Source: Desulfarculaceae bacterium (GTDB lineage Bacteria > Desulfobacterota > Desulfarculia > Desulfarculales > Desulfarculaceae). From it: a stretch of 50,436 nt of DNA. The stretch is from the NCBI GenBank assembly GCA_021737645.1, contig JAIPDO010000027.1:1-50436 (forward strand), given 5' to 3'. This document shows positions 1 to 8,522 of this stretch, piece by piece; position 1 is the stretch's first letter, and every line of letters starts with the position of its first letter. Made by a program: the position numbers and the translations under genes. Under the pieces are notes generated by a model. That model did not search any database. It was not told the DNA's origin and saw only the letters and a program-made list of their open reading frames with translations.

Positions 1-383
1 CCAGCCGTCAGGCCATGCAGAGCCTGATCTTGGCCTCGCGCCGGGTGAGCGACGGAGCCAGCGTGGTGATCTTCCCCGAGGGCACCCGCTCCGACGACGG
101 CAACCTTTTGCCTTTTAAAAGCGGCGGGTTCCTGCTGGCGATCAAGTCGGGCAAGCCGGTGGTGCCCTTTTACCTGCACGGCACCCGCCAGGCCATGGCC
201 AACGACCGTTTTCTGTTGGACCCCGGCCCCATAGAGGTGATCCTGGGAGAACCCATTGCCACCGCCGGCCTCAAGGCTGGGGAGCGCGAGGAGCTGTCCG
301 GCTTGGTGCGCGAGCGCATACTTGAGTTGCAGCGACAGGCCGGGGAAGGGCCTCCGGTTGACAGCCCCGCAACCGCAGCCTAG
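1..383 (+). CDS. 1-acyl-sn-glycerol-3-phosphate acyltransferase (PlsC family), C-terminal part
   Basis: The 5' end lies outside the window; the reading frame is open from the first bases. The visible part carries the acyltransferase block III motif FPEGTRS near residue 20 of the fragment, followed by a hydrophobic stretch and the conserved VVPFYLHGT segment (block IV region) of glycerophospholipid acyltransferases. The family transfers an acyl chain to lysophosphatidic acid at the inner membrane to form phosphatidic acid. The HX4D catalytic block I should lie upstream and cannot be checked. The C-terminal tail (EGPPVDSPATAA) is low complexity. The gene ends 44 nt before ftsK on the same strand, so the two may be cotranscribed. 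Family assignment is firm; the exact acyl acceptor is inferred. Confidence 0.85.
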   Translation, partial: SRQAMQSLILASRRVSDGASVVIFPEGTRSDDGNLLPFKSGGFLLAIKSGKPVVPFYLHGTRQAMANDRFLLDPGPIEVILGEPIATAGLKAGEREELSGLVRERILELQRQAGEGPPVDSPATAA

Positions 384-427
384 ATTGTATCCCCAAAGTC
401 TATTCAAGGCTTGAAAGAGGAAGCGAT

Positions 428-2809
428 TTGTCCGCCAAGCTCCCTAAAAAGACCGTCAAGCTGAGCAAACCCAAGATTTCCAAGGGCCGCAAGGCCAAGG
501 CCAAGGGCAAGGCCAAGGCCGCGAAGCCGCGCAAGCCCAAGGCCGCTATGTCCGGCCGGACCCTGGCCGCCCTGGCCCAGGTGGCCCGCACCATCGGAGC
601 GGCCCTGCTGGTTTTGCTGGCCATCGGCGTGGTCGCGTCCCTGGCCTGGTACAGCGCGGCCGACCCTTCGCCCATCCACGATGTGAAGGGTCAGGCGGGC
701 AACCTGCTGGGCGAGCCCGGCGCCGCCCTGGCCGCCGTGGCCTACGATGTATTCGGCCTGGGGGCTTGGTGGCTGGTGCTGTTGCCCCTGCTGGCCGCCT
801 GGCTTTTGTGGTCGGGCCGCGCCGCCGGGCGCATGCTGCCCTTTTGGGCCGCGGGCCTGGGCCTGCTGGTTTCCACCGCCGCCATCCTTGGAGCGGCCGA
901 CGGCAGCATAAACCTGGGCGGGGCTCCCCTGCCGGTGGGCGGCGGAGCGGGTAGAGCGGTGGCTCAGAGCCTGGGACAGGTGGGGGCTTGGCTGGCCTGG
1001 GGGCTACCCCTGCTGTTCGCGGCCGGGTCTTTGGGCCTGCTTGCCTGGTCCCTGTGGCCTCTGCTGGGGCCGCTTTTGCGCTCCCCGGCGGTGGACGGCC
1101 CCCTGGCCGAGCAGGCGGTCTCCCCGCTCAGCCTGCAACCGGGCGGCACTCCAGCGCCCGCAGCCAAACAGGAGCCAGAGCCCGAGCCGGAGCACGAGAT
1201 CGTGATTTCCCGGCCGGAACCGGCTCCGGAGCCGGCCGCCCCGGCCCCGCCGCCGCCCTTGCCCAGCGCAACGCCCAGCCAAAACGGCGAAAACGGCCCG
1301 GTAATCAAGCCCCGCCTGGCCGGGGGCGCGTCCGCCTCCGGGGTGGTGACGCCTTCGCCCAAAAAGGGCCGCTTTAAGTTGCCCGATCTTGACCTGCTGG
1401 ACCCCGGCCCAGGCCCGGCCCCGCCGGAGCAGGCCGAGGCACTCAGGGCCACCAGCAAGGTGCTGGAGGAGAAGCTCTCCGACTTTGGGGTGCACGGCGC
1501 GGTGCGCGAAGTGGCTCCCGGCCCGGTGGTCACCCGCTTCGAGTTCAAGCCCGCGCCGGGCGTGAAGATAAGCAAGGTGGCGGGCCTGGCCGACGACCTG
1601 GCCATGGTGATGCGGGCCAAGTCCATCCGCATCGTGGCCCCCATTCCCGGCAAGGCGGTAATCGGCATCGAGATACCCAACCCCACCAGGGAGATGGTGG
1701 CCCTGCGCGAGCTGCTTTCGGCCCAGGTGTACCAAAAGGCCATCGGGCGGCTCACCGTGGCCGTGGGCAAGGACATCCTGGGCCACCCCATGGTGACCAA
1801 CCTGGCCCGTATGCCCCACCTGCTCATCGCCGGGGCCACCGGCGCGGGCAAGAGCGTGTTCATCAACTGCCTGGTGTTGTCCATTCTCTACCGCTGCACC
1901 CCCGAGCAGGTGCGCATCCTCATGGTGGACCCCAAGCGCATCGAGCTTTCCGCCTACAGCGACATCCCCCATCTACTCTACCCCATCATCACCAGCCCCA
2001 AGGAGGCCACCGCCGGGCTGCGCTGGGCGGTGCGCGAGATGGAGCGGCGCTACGAACTCTTGGCCGAGGTGGGGGTTAAGAACATCGAGTCTTTTAACCG
2101 CCGCCTGGCAGACAAAGGGCCCATCCCCACTCCGGCGGGAGTGGAGAACAACGGGCGTGAATACCTGGAGCCCTTGCCCTACATCCTGGTGTTCATCGAC
2201 GAGTTGGCCGATCTGATGATGGTCAGCTCCAAGGAGGTGGAGGGGCTCATCACCCGCCTGGCCCAGATGGCCCGGGCGGCGGGCATCCACCTCATCCTGG
2301 CCACCCAGCGCCCCAGCGTGGATGTGATCACCGGTCTGATCAAGGCCAACTTCCCGGCCCGCATCTCCTTCAAGGTGGCCAGCCGGGTGGACAGCCGCAC
2401 CATCCTGGACCAGCAGGGGGCCGAGCATCTGCTGGGCCGTGGCGATATGCTCTTCGTACCGCCGGACTCCTCCGGGGTCAGCCGTTTGCACGGGGCGTTC
2501 GTCAGCGAGGAGGAGATCGACCGGGTCACCGCTTTCTGGAAAAGCCAGGCCCGGCCCGAGTACGACGAAAGCGTGGTGGCCGCCACCTCCGACGAAGGAG
2601 GCGGCGAAGGCGGCGCGGATGACGACGAGCTATACCCCGAGGCGGTGGCTCTGGTGCGCGAAAGCGGCCAGGCATCCATCAGCTACGTGCAGCGCCGCCT
2701 CAAGGTGGGCTACAACCGGGCGGCCAACCTCATCGAGCAGATGGAGCGCGACGGCATAGTGGGCCCCAGCGAGGGCTCCAAACCCCGCCAGGTTTTGATG
2801 CGGGATTAA
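428..2809 (+). CDS. ftsK: DNA translocase FtsK
   Basis: A 793-residue FtsK/SpoIIIE translocase, the ATP-driven pump that moves chromosome ends through the closing septum and activates dif recombination. The start is a TTG at 428 preceded at good spacing by GAAAGAGG (413-420). The N-terminus is very basic (about 40 residues, Lys-rich), followed by four membrane segments between about residues 48 and 215. A Pro/Glu/Ala-rich linker (about 240-300) precedes the motor. The Walker A motif GATGAGKS lies near residue 468 and Walker B (VFIDELADLMM) near 585. The C-terminal gamma winged helix (about 735-793) reads octameric polarity sequences. The linker is short compared with that of E. coli FtsK. All key motifs are intact. 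lolA follows 8 nt downstream. Confidence 0.97.
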   Translation: MSAKLPKKTVKLSKPKISKGRKAKAKGKAKAAKPRKPKAAMSGRTLAALAQVARTIGAALLVLLAIGVVASLAWYSAADPSPIHDVKGQAGNLLGEPGAALAAVAYDVFGLGAWWLVLLPLLAAWLLWSGRAAGRMLPFWAAGLGLLVSTAAILGAADGSINLGGAPLPVGGGAGRAVAQSLGQVGAWLAWGLPLLFAAGSLGLLAWSLWPLLGPLLRSPAVDGPLAEQAVSPLSLQPGGTPAPAAKQEPEPEPEHEIVISRPEPAPEPAAPAPPPPLPSATPSQNGENGPVIKPRLAGGASASGVVTPSPKKGRFKLPDLDLLDPGPGPAPPEQAEALRATSKVLEEKLSDFGVHGAVREVAPGPVVTRFEFKPAPGVKISKVAGLADDLAMVMRAKSIRIVAPIPGKAVIGIEIPNPTREMVALRELLSAQVYQKAIGRLTVAVGKDILGHPMVTNLARMPHLLIAGATGAGKSVFINCLVLSILYRCTPEQVRILMVDPKRIELSAYSDIPHLLYPIITSPKEATAGLRWAVREMERRYELLAEVGVKNIESFNRRLADKGPIPTPAGVENNGREYLEPLPYILVFIDELADLMMVSSKEVEGLITRLAQMARAAGIHLILATQRPSVDVITGLIKANFPARISFKVASRVDSRTILDQQGAEHLLGRGDMLFVPPDSSGVSRLHGAFVSEEEIDRVTAFWKSQARPEYDESVVAATSDEGGGEGGADDDELYPEAVALVRESGQASISYVQRRLKVGYNRAANLIEQMERDGIVGPSEGSKPRQVLMRD

Positions 2810-2817
2810 GGCAAAGC

Positions 2818-3558
2818 GTGCGAGCGATCAGTATAAAAATTTTGGCAGGCCTGGCGTTGTTGCTCCTGATGGGGCAGGGCGTGGCCCTGGCCACCCCCCA
2901 GGACAAACCCGAGCCTCCCTCCCTGTTGGCCCAGCGGGTGCAAGAGCGCTACCGCCAGGTTAAGAGCCTGTCCGCCGACTACCAGCGGGCCAGCAGCTTC
3001 GTGTCCCTGGGAGCCCAGGGCGGCGGCCGCAAGGTGACCGGTTCGGGCCGCTTGGCCTGGGCCCGGCCCCTGAAGCTGCGCCTGGAGCAGGACACCCCGC
3101 GCCGGGAGTTGATCATCACCGGGGGCGCCGCCGCCTGGTGGGTGCGGCCCCAGCGCAGGCAGGCCGATCTGTACCCCCTTAGCCAGTTCACCAGCGGTCT
3201 CACTTCCCTCTTGGACGCCCTGGGCGGCCTGGACAGCCTGGAAAAGGACTACAAGGTACTGGAGGCCTCGGACAAGGAGATGGCGGCCGCGCCCAAGGGC
3301 AGCGTGCTGCTGGCCCTGGAGCCCCGCAACCGCCGGGCCGATCTCAAGGAGTTGGTGCTGGTTTTCGCCAAAGAGGGCTTGGCGCTACGCGGCTTTGTCA
3401 TCTACAACCTGGTGGGCGACCGCACCGCCTACAGCTTCAGCAACCTGAAGATCAACCCGGCCACCACACCGGAGATGTTCGCCTACGAGCCGCCGGTGGA
3501 CTTTCGCATGGTGGATCACCGGCCCTTGCCAGGCCTGAAGGACACGGTGGGCAAGTGA
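2818..3558 (+). CDS. lolA: Outer-membrane lipoprotein carrier LolA-like protein
   Basis: 246 residues starting at GTG 2818, 8 nt after ftsK. A signal peptide is clear: short basic start, hydrophobic core of about residues 8-20, cleavage probably after ALA near residue 26. The mature part has the LolA/LolB fold signature: an initial helix with Q-x-R-Y-x-x-V-K-S-L-S-A-D-Y-x-Q, a G-x-G-x-L-x-W-x-R-P-L-K-L-R strand pair, and a final FAYEPPVDFRMVD segment like the usual end of LolA. LolA carries lipoproteins across the periplasm from LolCDE to LolB. The ftsK-lolA order is common in proteobacteria and supports the call. The stop codon overlaps the cobU GTG start. Confidence 0.9.
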   Translation: MRAISIKILAGLALLLLMGQGVALATPQDKPEPPSLLAQRVQERYRQVKSLSADYQRASSFVSLGAQGGGRKVTGSGRLAWARPLKLRLEQDTPRRELIITGGAAAWWVRPQRRQADLYPLSQFTSGLTSLLDALGGLDSLEKDYKVLEASDKEMAAAPKGSVLLALEPRNRRADLKELVLVFAKEGLALRGFVIYNLVGDRTAYSFSNLKINPATTPEMFAYEPPVDFRMVDHRPLPGLKDTVGK

Positions 3559-4106
3559 GCCCCGCGCCCCATAGCGTTCTTATTCTGGGCGGGGCCAAGA
3601 GCGGCAAAAGCTCCTACGCCCAAGCCCTGGCCGAGGGCTGGGGCGGGCGGCTGATCTATGTGGCCACGGCCCAGGCTCACGATGAGGAGATGGCCCGGCG
3701 CATAGCCCGCCACCAGGTGGACCGGGGACCGGCCTGGTCCACCTTGGAGGAGCCCCTGGAGCTGGAATCGGCCCTGAAGCAGGCCGACGCGCCGGGCACC
3801 GTGTTCCTGGTGGACTGCCTCACCCTGTGGCTGAGCAACCTGGTGTTGGGGGCCGAACTGGACGATGATCAGGTGAACCAGCGCGGCGAGGCCCTGGCCC
3901 AACTGCTGACCAACCTGCAAGCCAGGGTAATTATGGTGGCCAACGAGGTGGGCCTGGGCATTGTGCCCGAAAACGCTCTGGCCCGCCGCTGGCGCGACCT
4001 GGCCGGCTCCCTGAGCCAGCGCCTGGCCCGCTCCTGCGACGCGGTATTGCTGATCACCGCCGGCCTGCCCCTGGCCCTCAAGGGCGGGCCGTTGCCACTT
4101 TCATGA
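3555..4106 (+). CDS. cobU: Adenosylcobinamide kinase / adenosylcobinamide-phosphate guanylyltransferase
   Basis: 183 residues from a GTG at 3555 that overlaps the lolA stop by 4 nt. The N-terminal P-loop GGAKSGKSS (about residues 12-20) is followed by the family blocks H-D-E-E-M-x-x-R-I-x-x-H, DCLTLWLSNL, and NEVGLGIVPENALARRWRDLAG. CobU phosphorylates adenosylcobinamide and then attaches GMP, giving AdoCbi-GDP for the nucleotide-loop assembly of cobalamin. The next two genes supply the partner steps, so cobU-cobT-cobS form one pathway unit. The usual Asn-Gln in the block after DLAG appears as SLSQ, a mild departure. Otherwise the length and motifs are normal. Confidence 0.95.
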   Translation: MSPAPHSVLILGGAKSGKSSYAQALAEGWGGRLIYVATAQAHDEEMARRIARHQVDRGPAWSTLEEPLELESALKQADAPGTVFLVDCLTLWLSNLVLGAELDDDQVNQRGEALAQLLTNLQARVIMVANEVGLGIVPENALARRWRDLAGSLSQRLARSCDAVLLITAGLPLALKGGPLPLS

Positions 4107-4119
4107 CTCAGGAGAAGCA

Positions 4120-5178
4120 ATGAGCACCCTGGAAGGCATCATAGAGCGCATCAAGCCCCTGGACCCCAGCGCGGGCCAGGCGGCCCAGGCCCGCCTGGAC
4201 GACCTGACCAAGCCCCTGGGCTCCCTGGGCCGTCTGGAAGAGCTGGCCCGGCGGCTGGCCGAGATTCGAGGTACCGCCAAGTTGGCCCAGCCCTTGGCCG
4301 CGGTGGCGGTGTTCGCCGCCGACCATGGCGTGGCCCAGGCCGGGGTGAGCCCTTATCCCGCCGAGGTGACCCCCCAGATGGTGTTCAACTTCCTGGCCGG
4401 GGGTGCTGGCATCAACGTGCTGGCGCGCCACTCCGGAGCCCAGGTGCGGGTGGTGGACGTGGGGGTCAACTACGACTTTGACGACACCCCCGGCCTGATC
4501 AAGGCCAAGGTGGCCAAGGGCACGGCGAACCTCATGCAAGAGCCGGCCATGACCCTGGATCAGGCCCGCCAGGCCATCGCCGTGGGGTCTCAGGTGGCCG
4601 CCCAACTCATCGAAGAAGGCCACGACCTGCTCATCGCCGGCGACATGGGTATCGGCAACACCACCCCCTGCGCGGCTCTCACCTCGGTGCTGTGCGGTCA
4701 GCCGGTGGCCGCGGTAACCGGACGGGGGGCCGGGCTGGACGAGACCGGCCTGGTGCAGAAGATCAAGATAATCGAGCAGGCCCTAGAGTTGCACCAGCCT
4801 TCGGCGGACAAGCCTCTGGAGGCCCTGGCCGCGGTGGGCGGCCTGGAAATAGCGGCCATCTGCGGCTACATCCTGGAGGCTGCGGCCCAGGGGGTGCCGG
4901 TGATCCTGGACGGCTTCATAGCCGGTGCCGGGGCCTTGGTGGCTTCCCGCTTGGCTCCGGCGGTGGTGGGCTACCTTTTCGCCGGGCACTGTTCAGTGGA
5001 GATCGGCCACCAGGTGCAGCTGGAAGCTTTGGGGCTGGAGCCCATTCTGAACCTGAACCTGCGCCTGGGCGAAGGCACCGGCGCGGCCCTGGCCCTTAAC
5101 GTGCTCCGGGCGGCGGTGGCCATATACAACGAGATGGCCACTTTTGCCGACGCCGGGGTCACCGGGCATCAGGAATAA
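4120..5178 (+). CDS. cobT: Nicotinate-nucleotide--dimethylbenzimidazole phosphoribosyltransferase
   Basis: 352 residues, the usual CobT length, with AGGAGAAGC ahead of the ATG. Recognisable blocks are KPLGSLGRLEELA near the N-terminus, FAADHGVAQAGVSPYPAEVTPQM (residues about 66-88), GDMGIGNTTP, and RLGEGTGAALAL near residue 316, which contains the catalytic Glu. CobT transfers phosphoribose from nicotinate mononucleotide to a lower-ligand base, giving alpha-ribazole phosphate. It lies 13 nt after cobU and 3 nt before cobS. The sequence does not say which lower-ligand base is used, and no bza genes for anaerobic dimethylbenzimidazole synthesis are seen in the window. Confidence 0.97.
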   Translation: MSTLEGIIERIKPLDPSAGQAAQARLDDLTKPLGSLGRLEELARRLAEIRGTAKLAQPLAAVAVFAADHGVAQAGVSPYPAEVTPQMVFNFLAGGAGINVLARHSGAQVRVVDVGVNYDFDDTPGLIKAKVAKGTANLMQEPAMTLDQARQAIAVGSQVAAQLIEEGHDLLIAGDMGIGNTTPCAALTSVLCGQPVAAVTGRGAGLDETGLVQKIKIIEQALELHQPSADKPLEALAAVGGLEIAAICGYILEAAAQGVPVILDGFIAGAGALVASRLAPAVVGYLFAGHCSVEIGHQVQLEALGLEPILNLNLRLGEGTGAALALNVLRAAVAIYNEMATFADAGVTGHQE

Positions 5179-5181
5179 GAA

Positions 5182-5919
5182 GTGAAGAGCTTTTTACTGG
5201 CCTTGCAGTTCCTCACCGTGGCCACGGTGAACTCCGGGCTACGGGCCGACTCCCTGGACCTGGCCCGTTCCCGCGCCTGGTACTCGGTGGTGGGCGGGCT
5301 GGTAGGGCTGGTCCTGGCCGGGGCAGCCTGGTTGCTGGGCTTCAAAGTCCCGCCTCTGGCCCTGGCCGCCGTGCTGGTGGTGCTGTGGGGAGGGCTCACC
5401 CGCTTTTTGCACTACGACGGCGTGGCCGACACGGCCGACGCCCTGGTGCACACCACCAGCCGCGAACGCGCCCTTCAGATAATGAAGGACACCCGTTTGG
5501 GCAGCTTCGGGGTGGCGGCCCTGGCCGGGGTGATGCTCATGAAGTTCGGGGCCCTGGCCTCGCTTTCCGGCCCCTCCCTGTGGGGCGCCCTGGTGGCGGC
5601 CCCGGCCCTGGGGCGGGCTCTTGCCGGCATCCTGGCCGGACTAATGCCCCCGGCCCGCCCCGGTGAGGGCCTGGGAGCGGCCGTGGCCCAACAGAGCACT
5701 CTGTGGCCGGACGTGATGTGCGGGGCCTGCGCCCTGGTCATAGCCCTGTTGGCCGGTGGGCTGGCCGGAGCGGTGGCCTCCCTGGCCGTGCTTATTTTGG
5801 GCCTGGTGTTGGCCATGTGGTTTCAGCGTCGCATAGGCGGGGTCACCGGAGACACCCTGGGCGCGGCCATCGAATTGGGCGAAGTGGCCGCCCTAATGGC
5901 CTGGTGCGCGGTGGGGTAA
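5182..5919 (+). CDS. cobS: Adenosylcobinamide-GDP ribazoletransferase (cobalamin-5'-phosphate synthase)
   Basis: 245 residues from GTG 5182, 3 nt after cobT. This is an integral membrane protein with about six hydrophobic segments. The family signature DGVADTADAL (about residues 79-88) is followed by the conserved RALQIMKDTRLGSFGV block. CobS joins alpha-ribazole (phosphate) to AdoCbi-GDP, the last assembly step of cobalamin, in the cytoplasmic membrane. The canonical DGLADTxDG reads DGVADTADA, with the metal-binding Asp residues kept. The near-contiguous cobU-cobT-cobS order strongly supports the assignment. The adjoining 117-nt gap before the next gene holds no clear terminator. Confidence 0.94.
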   Translation: MKSFLLALQFLTVATVNSGLRADSLDLARSRAWYSVVGGLVGLVLAGAAWLLGFKVPPLALAAVLVVLWGGLTRFLHYDGVADTADALVHTTSRERALQIMKDTRLGSFGVAALAGVMLMKFGALASLSGPSLWGALVAAPALGRALAGILAGLMPPARPGEGLGAAVAQQSTLWPDVMCGACALVIALLAGGLAGAVASLAVLILGLVLAMWFQRRIGGVTGDTLGAAIELGEVAALMAWCAVG

Positions 5920-6036
5920 AAAACCTTGCCTGCCCAAGCGGCCTATGCTATTCAACTTAATGCCCGGCAAGTAACCGGAACTAAGCCGTAACCGGCTGTC
6001 CTTATATAGCTTTCACACATGCCCAAGGAGTTGGCC

Positions 6037-6543
6037 ATGAGTCTGGCCTACGATCTGACCCAGGTGAGCATGCCCGAGGACGTAACCTCGGAGATGCTGA
6101 CCCGGATCGATGAGATTTGCGCGGCCCACCGGGGCAAACCCGGCGCCCTGATCCCGGTGTTGCAAAAGTGCCAGGAGGTGGTGGGTTATTTGCCGGTGCC
6201 GGTGCAGGAGCGCATCGCCGACAAACTGGGCGTGCCTGGCCACGAGGTCTACGGGGTCACCACCTTTTATTCGTTTTTCTCCATGGAGCCACGCGGGCGC
6301 CACGTCATCCGGGTGTGCATGGGCACCGCTTGCTACGTGCGCGGCGGCAAAGAGGTTTTGGAGCGCCTGGAGCGGCATCTGAACACCCCGGTGGACACCA
6401 CCACCGAGGACCGCCGTTTCACCCTGGAGCAGGTGCGTTGCCTGGGTGCCTGCGGAGTGGCCCCGGTGGTGGTGGCCGACCTGGACACCCACCGCAAGGT
6501 CATGGCCGACAAAATCGTGGAGTTGGTTGAGAATTACGAATAA
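6037..6543 (+). CDS. NuoE/HndA-like [2Fe-2S] subunit (NADH dehydrogenase or hydrogenase diaphorase)
   Basis: The ATG at 6037 is chosen because AAGGAG (6025-6030) sits 6 nt before it; the in-frame ATG at 6019 would put that site inside the gene. The 168-residue product is a thioredoxin-fold [2Fe-2S] protein: helical N-terminus (LIPVLQKCQEVVGYLP), the GVTTFYSFF block, then four cluster ligands in CX4C (CMGTAC) and CX3C (CLGAC) arrangement. Members form the 24-kDa subunit of complex I or of NAD(P)-linked hydrogenases and formate dehydrogenases, passing electrons to or from the flavin subunit, which is encoded next (gap 30 nt). No other complex I genes are nearby, so a soluble HndA-type role is more likely. 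Confidence 0.92.
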   Translation: MSLAYDLTQVSMPEDVTSEMLTRIDEICAAHRGKPGALIPVLQKCQEVVGYLPVPVQERIADKLGVPGHEVYGVTTFYSFFSMEPRGRHVIRVCMGTACYVRGGKEVLERLERHLNTPVDTTTEDRRFTLEQVRCLGACGVAPVVVADLDTHRKVMADKIVELVENYE

Positions 6544-6573
6544 TTCGGCCCAGCCGGTTCGGGGGAGGCTTGC

Positions 6574-8448
6574 ATGTCCCAGATCAGCATAAATGATCTA
6601 GCTGAGATTCAACAAAGATCCCAACAGGCCCAGGCCCTGCGCCACGGGCAGGCGGGGGTGGGGACCCAACGCATGCACCTGCTGGTTTGCGGGGGCACCG
6701 GGTGCCAAGCCGCGGGCAGCATCGCGGTGATCGACGCCCTGAGGGCCGAGATCGCCAAACAGGGCCTGGAAGAGGAAGTGGCTGTGGTGGAAACCGGGTG
6801 CAACGGCTTTTGCGCCCTGGGCCCGGTTATGGTCACCTATCCCGAGGGCATCTTCTACGTGAACCTGGAGGAGACCGACGTCGCCGAGCTGGTGGAGTCC
6901 CACTGCATGGGCGGCGAGCCGGTGGAGCGCCTGCTCTACAAGGACCCTGGCACCAAAAAGCGCATTCCCCACATGCGAGACATCCCCTTCTTCGCCCTGC
7001 AACGGCTTATAGCCCTCAAGAACCGCAGCATGCTCGACGCGGAGAGCATCGACGAATACATCGGCCAGGGCGGCTACCAGGGCATGGCCAAGGCGCTCAA
7101 ACAAATGAGCCCCGAGGACATCGTGGCCGAGGTGAAAAAGTCCGGCCTCCGGGGCCGGGGCGGGGCGGGCTTCCCCACCGGCATGAAGTGGGAGTTTTGC
7201 CAAAAGGCCACCGGCGACACCAAGTTCGTGCTTTGTAACGCCGACGAAGGCGACCCCGGCGCGTTCATGGACCGGTCCATTTTGGAGGCCGACCCCCACG
7301 CGGTGGTGGAGGGCATGGTCATCGCGGCCAAGGCCATCGGCAGCCATTTTGGCTACGTTTACTGCCGGGCCGAATACCCCCTGGCGGTGCACCGGTTGCA
7401 ACTGGCCATAGACCAGGCCAAGGAATACGGCCTGTTGGGCGATGACATCCTGGGCACCGGCTTCAGTTTTGACTTGCAGATATACCAGGGCGCGGGGGCC
7501 TTTGTCTGCGGCGAGGAAACTGCGCTCATGCGCTCCATCGAGGGCAAGCGCGGCATGCCCCGGCCCCGGCCTCCCTTCCCGGCCCAGGCCGGGCTTTGGA
7601 ACAAGCCCACCATCCTCAACAACGTGGAGACCTGGGCCAACATCCCCCAGATAATCAGCAACGGCGGGGACTGGTACGCCTCCATCGGCACCGAGAGGTC
7701 CAAGGGCACCAAGGTCTTTGCCCTCACCGGCCACGTGAACAACATCGGCCTGGTGGAGGTGCCCATGGGCACCCCGCTCAGGACCATCATCTACGACATA
7801 GGCGAGGGCATCCCCAAGAAGCACCGCAAGTTCAAGGCGGTGCAGCTGGGCGGCCCCTCGGGCGGCTGCATCCCCGAGGAGCACTTGGACACCATCTGCG
7901 ATTACGAGGCCATCGTAAAGGCCGGGGCCATCATGGGCAGCGGCGGCATGATCGTCATGGACGACTCCACCTGCATGGTGGACATGGCCCGTTTCTTCAT
8001 GGACTTTGTGCAAGACGAATCCTGCGGCAAGTGCACTCCCTGCCGGGAGGGCACCCGGCGTATGCTGCAAATCCTGGAAAGGATCACCGAGGGCAAAGGC
8101 GAGCCGGAGGACATCGACACCCTGGAGGAACTGGCCGAGATGATCCAGGAGGCCAGCCTCTGCGGCCTGGGCCAGACCGGCCCCAACCCGGTCTTGTCCA
8201 CTCTGCGCTATTTCCGCGACGAGTATATGGCCCATGTGGTGGACAAAAAGTGCCCGGCCCGCTCCTGCGTGGCTCTGCTGGAGTTCAAGGTGGACGTGGA
8301 CAAATGCAAGAAGTGCGGCCTGTGCTTCAAGAACTGCCCGGTGGACGCCATTGCCTGGAAGAAAAAAGAGCCTGCGGTCATCGATTTAGATAAGTGCATC
8401 AAGTGCAAGACCTGCATTGAGAACTGCAAATACGACGCGATCTACTAA
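6574..8448 (+). CDS. NuoF/HndC-like NAD(P)H-binding flavoprotein with extra Fe-S domains
   Basis: 624 residues, longer than plain NuoF because of two extra domains. Residues about 30-115 are a thioredoxin-like [2Fe-2S] domain (CGGTGC and CNGFC). The core has the NADH/FMN site GLRGRGGAGFPTG (about residue 190), the NADEGDPGAFMDR block, GAGAFVCGEETAL, and the CGKCTPCREGT cluster-binding motif. The C-terminus holds two [4Fe-4S] motifs, CKKCGLCFKNCP and CIKCKTCIENC. This layout is typical of HndC and of HydB-type electron-bifurcating hydrogenase subunits. No hydrogenase, formate dehydrogenase or NuoG-like catalytic subunit is adjacent; a strong terminator follows 22 nt after the stop. The partner must be encoded elsewhere, or the pair works as a free NAD(P)H:acceptor oxidoreductase. 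Confidence 0.93.
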   Translation: MSQISINDLAEIQQRSQQAQALRHGQAGVGTQRMHLLVCGGTGCQAAGSIAVIDALRAEIAKQGLEEEVAVVETGCNGFCALGPVMVTYPEGIFYVNLEETDVAELVESHCMGGEPVERLLYKDPGTKKRIPHMRDIPFFALQRLIALKNRSMLDAESIDEYIGQGGYQGMAKALKQMSPEDIVAEVKKSGLRGRGGAGFPTGMKWEFCQKATGDTKFVLCNADEGDPGAFMDRSILEADPHAVVEGMVIAAKAIGSHFGYVYCRAEYPLAVHRLQLAIDQAKEYGLLGDDILGTGFSFDLQIYQGAGAFVCGEETALMRSIEGKRGMPRPRPPFPAQAGLWNKPTILNNVETWANIPQIISNGGDWYASIGTERSKGTKVFALTGHVNNIGLVEVPMGTPLRTIIYDIGEGIPKKHRKFKAVQLGGPSGGCIPEEHLDTICDYEAIVKAGAIMGSGGMIVMDDSTCMVDMARFFMDFVQDESCGKCTPCREGTRRMLQILERITEGKGEPEDIDTLEELAEMIQEASLCGLGQTGPNPVLSTLRYFRDEYMAHVVDKKCPARSCVALLEFKVDVDKCKKCGLCFKNCPVDAIAWKKKEPAVIDLDKCIKCKTCIENCKYDAIY

Positions 8449-8470
8449 GGCGTTTTAAGATAAAATAGGC

Positions 8471-8500
8471 GGACCGGCCCCTGGTGGCCGGTCCGTTTTA
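8471..8500 (+). terminator. Rho-independent terminator after the NuoE/NuoF-like pair
   Basis: A perfect 9-bp GC-rich stem (GGACCGGCC at 8471-8479 with GGCCGGTCC at 8486-8494) with a 6-nt loop is followed by GTTTTAATTTT. It closes the two-gene unit and separates it from the MBL-fold gene. Confidence 0.88.
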
Positions 8501-8522
8501 ATTTTCAGCGAACGGCAGGAAC

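Noticed and set aside
964..1972. Two long minus-strand frames inside ftsK
   Set aside because: Both are shadows of the FtsK linker and motor coding sequence with biased composition.
6598..8235. 545-residue open frame on the minus strand
   Set aside because: It lies wholly antisense to the NuoF-like gene, has His/Gly/Leu-rich composition typical of a shadow frame in GC-rich DNA, and shows no motif.
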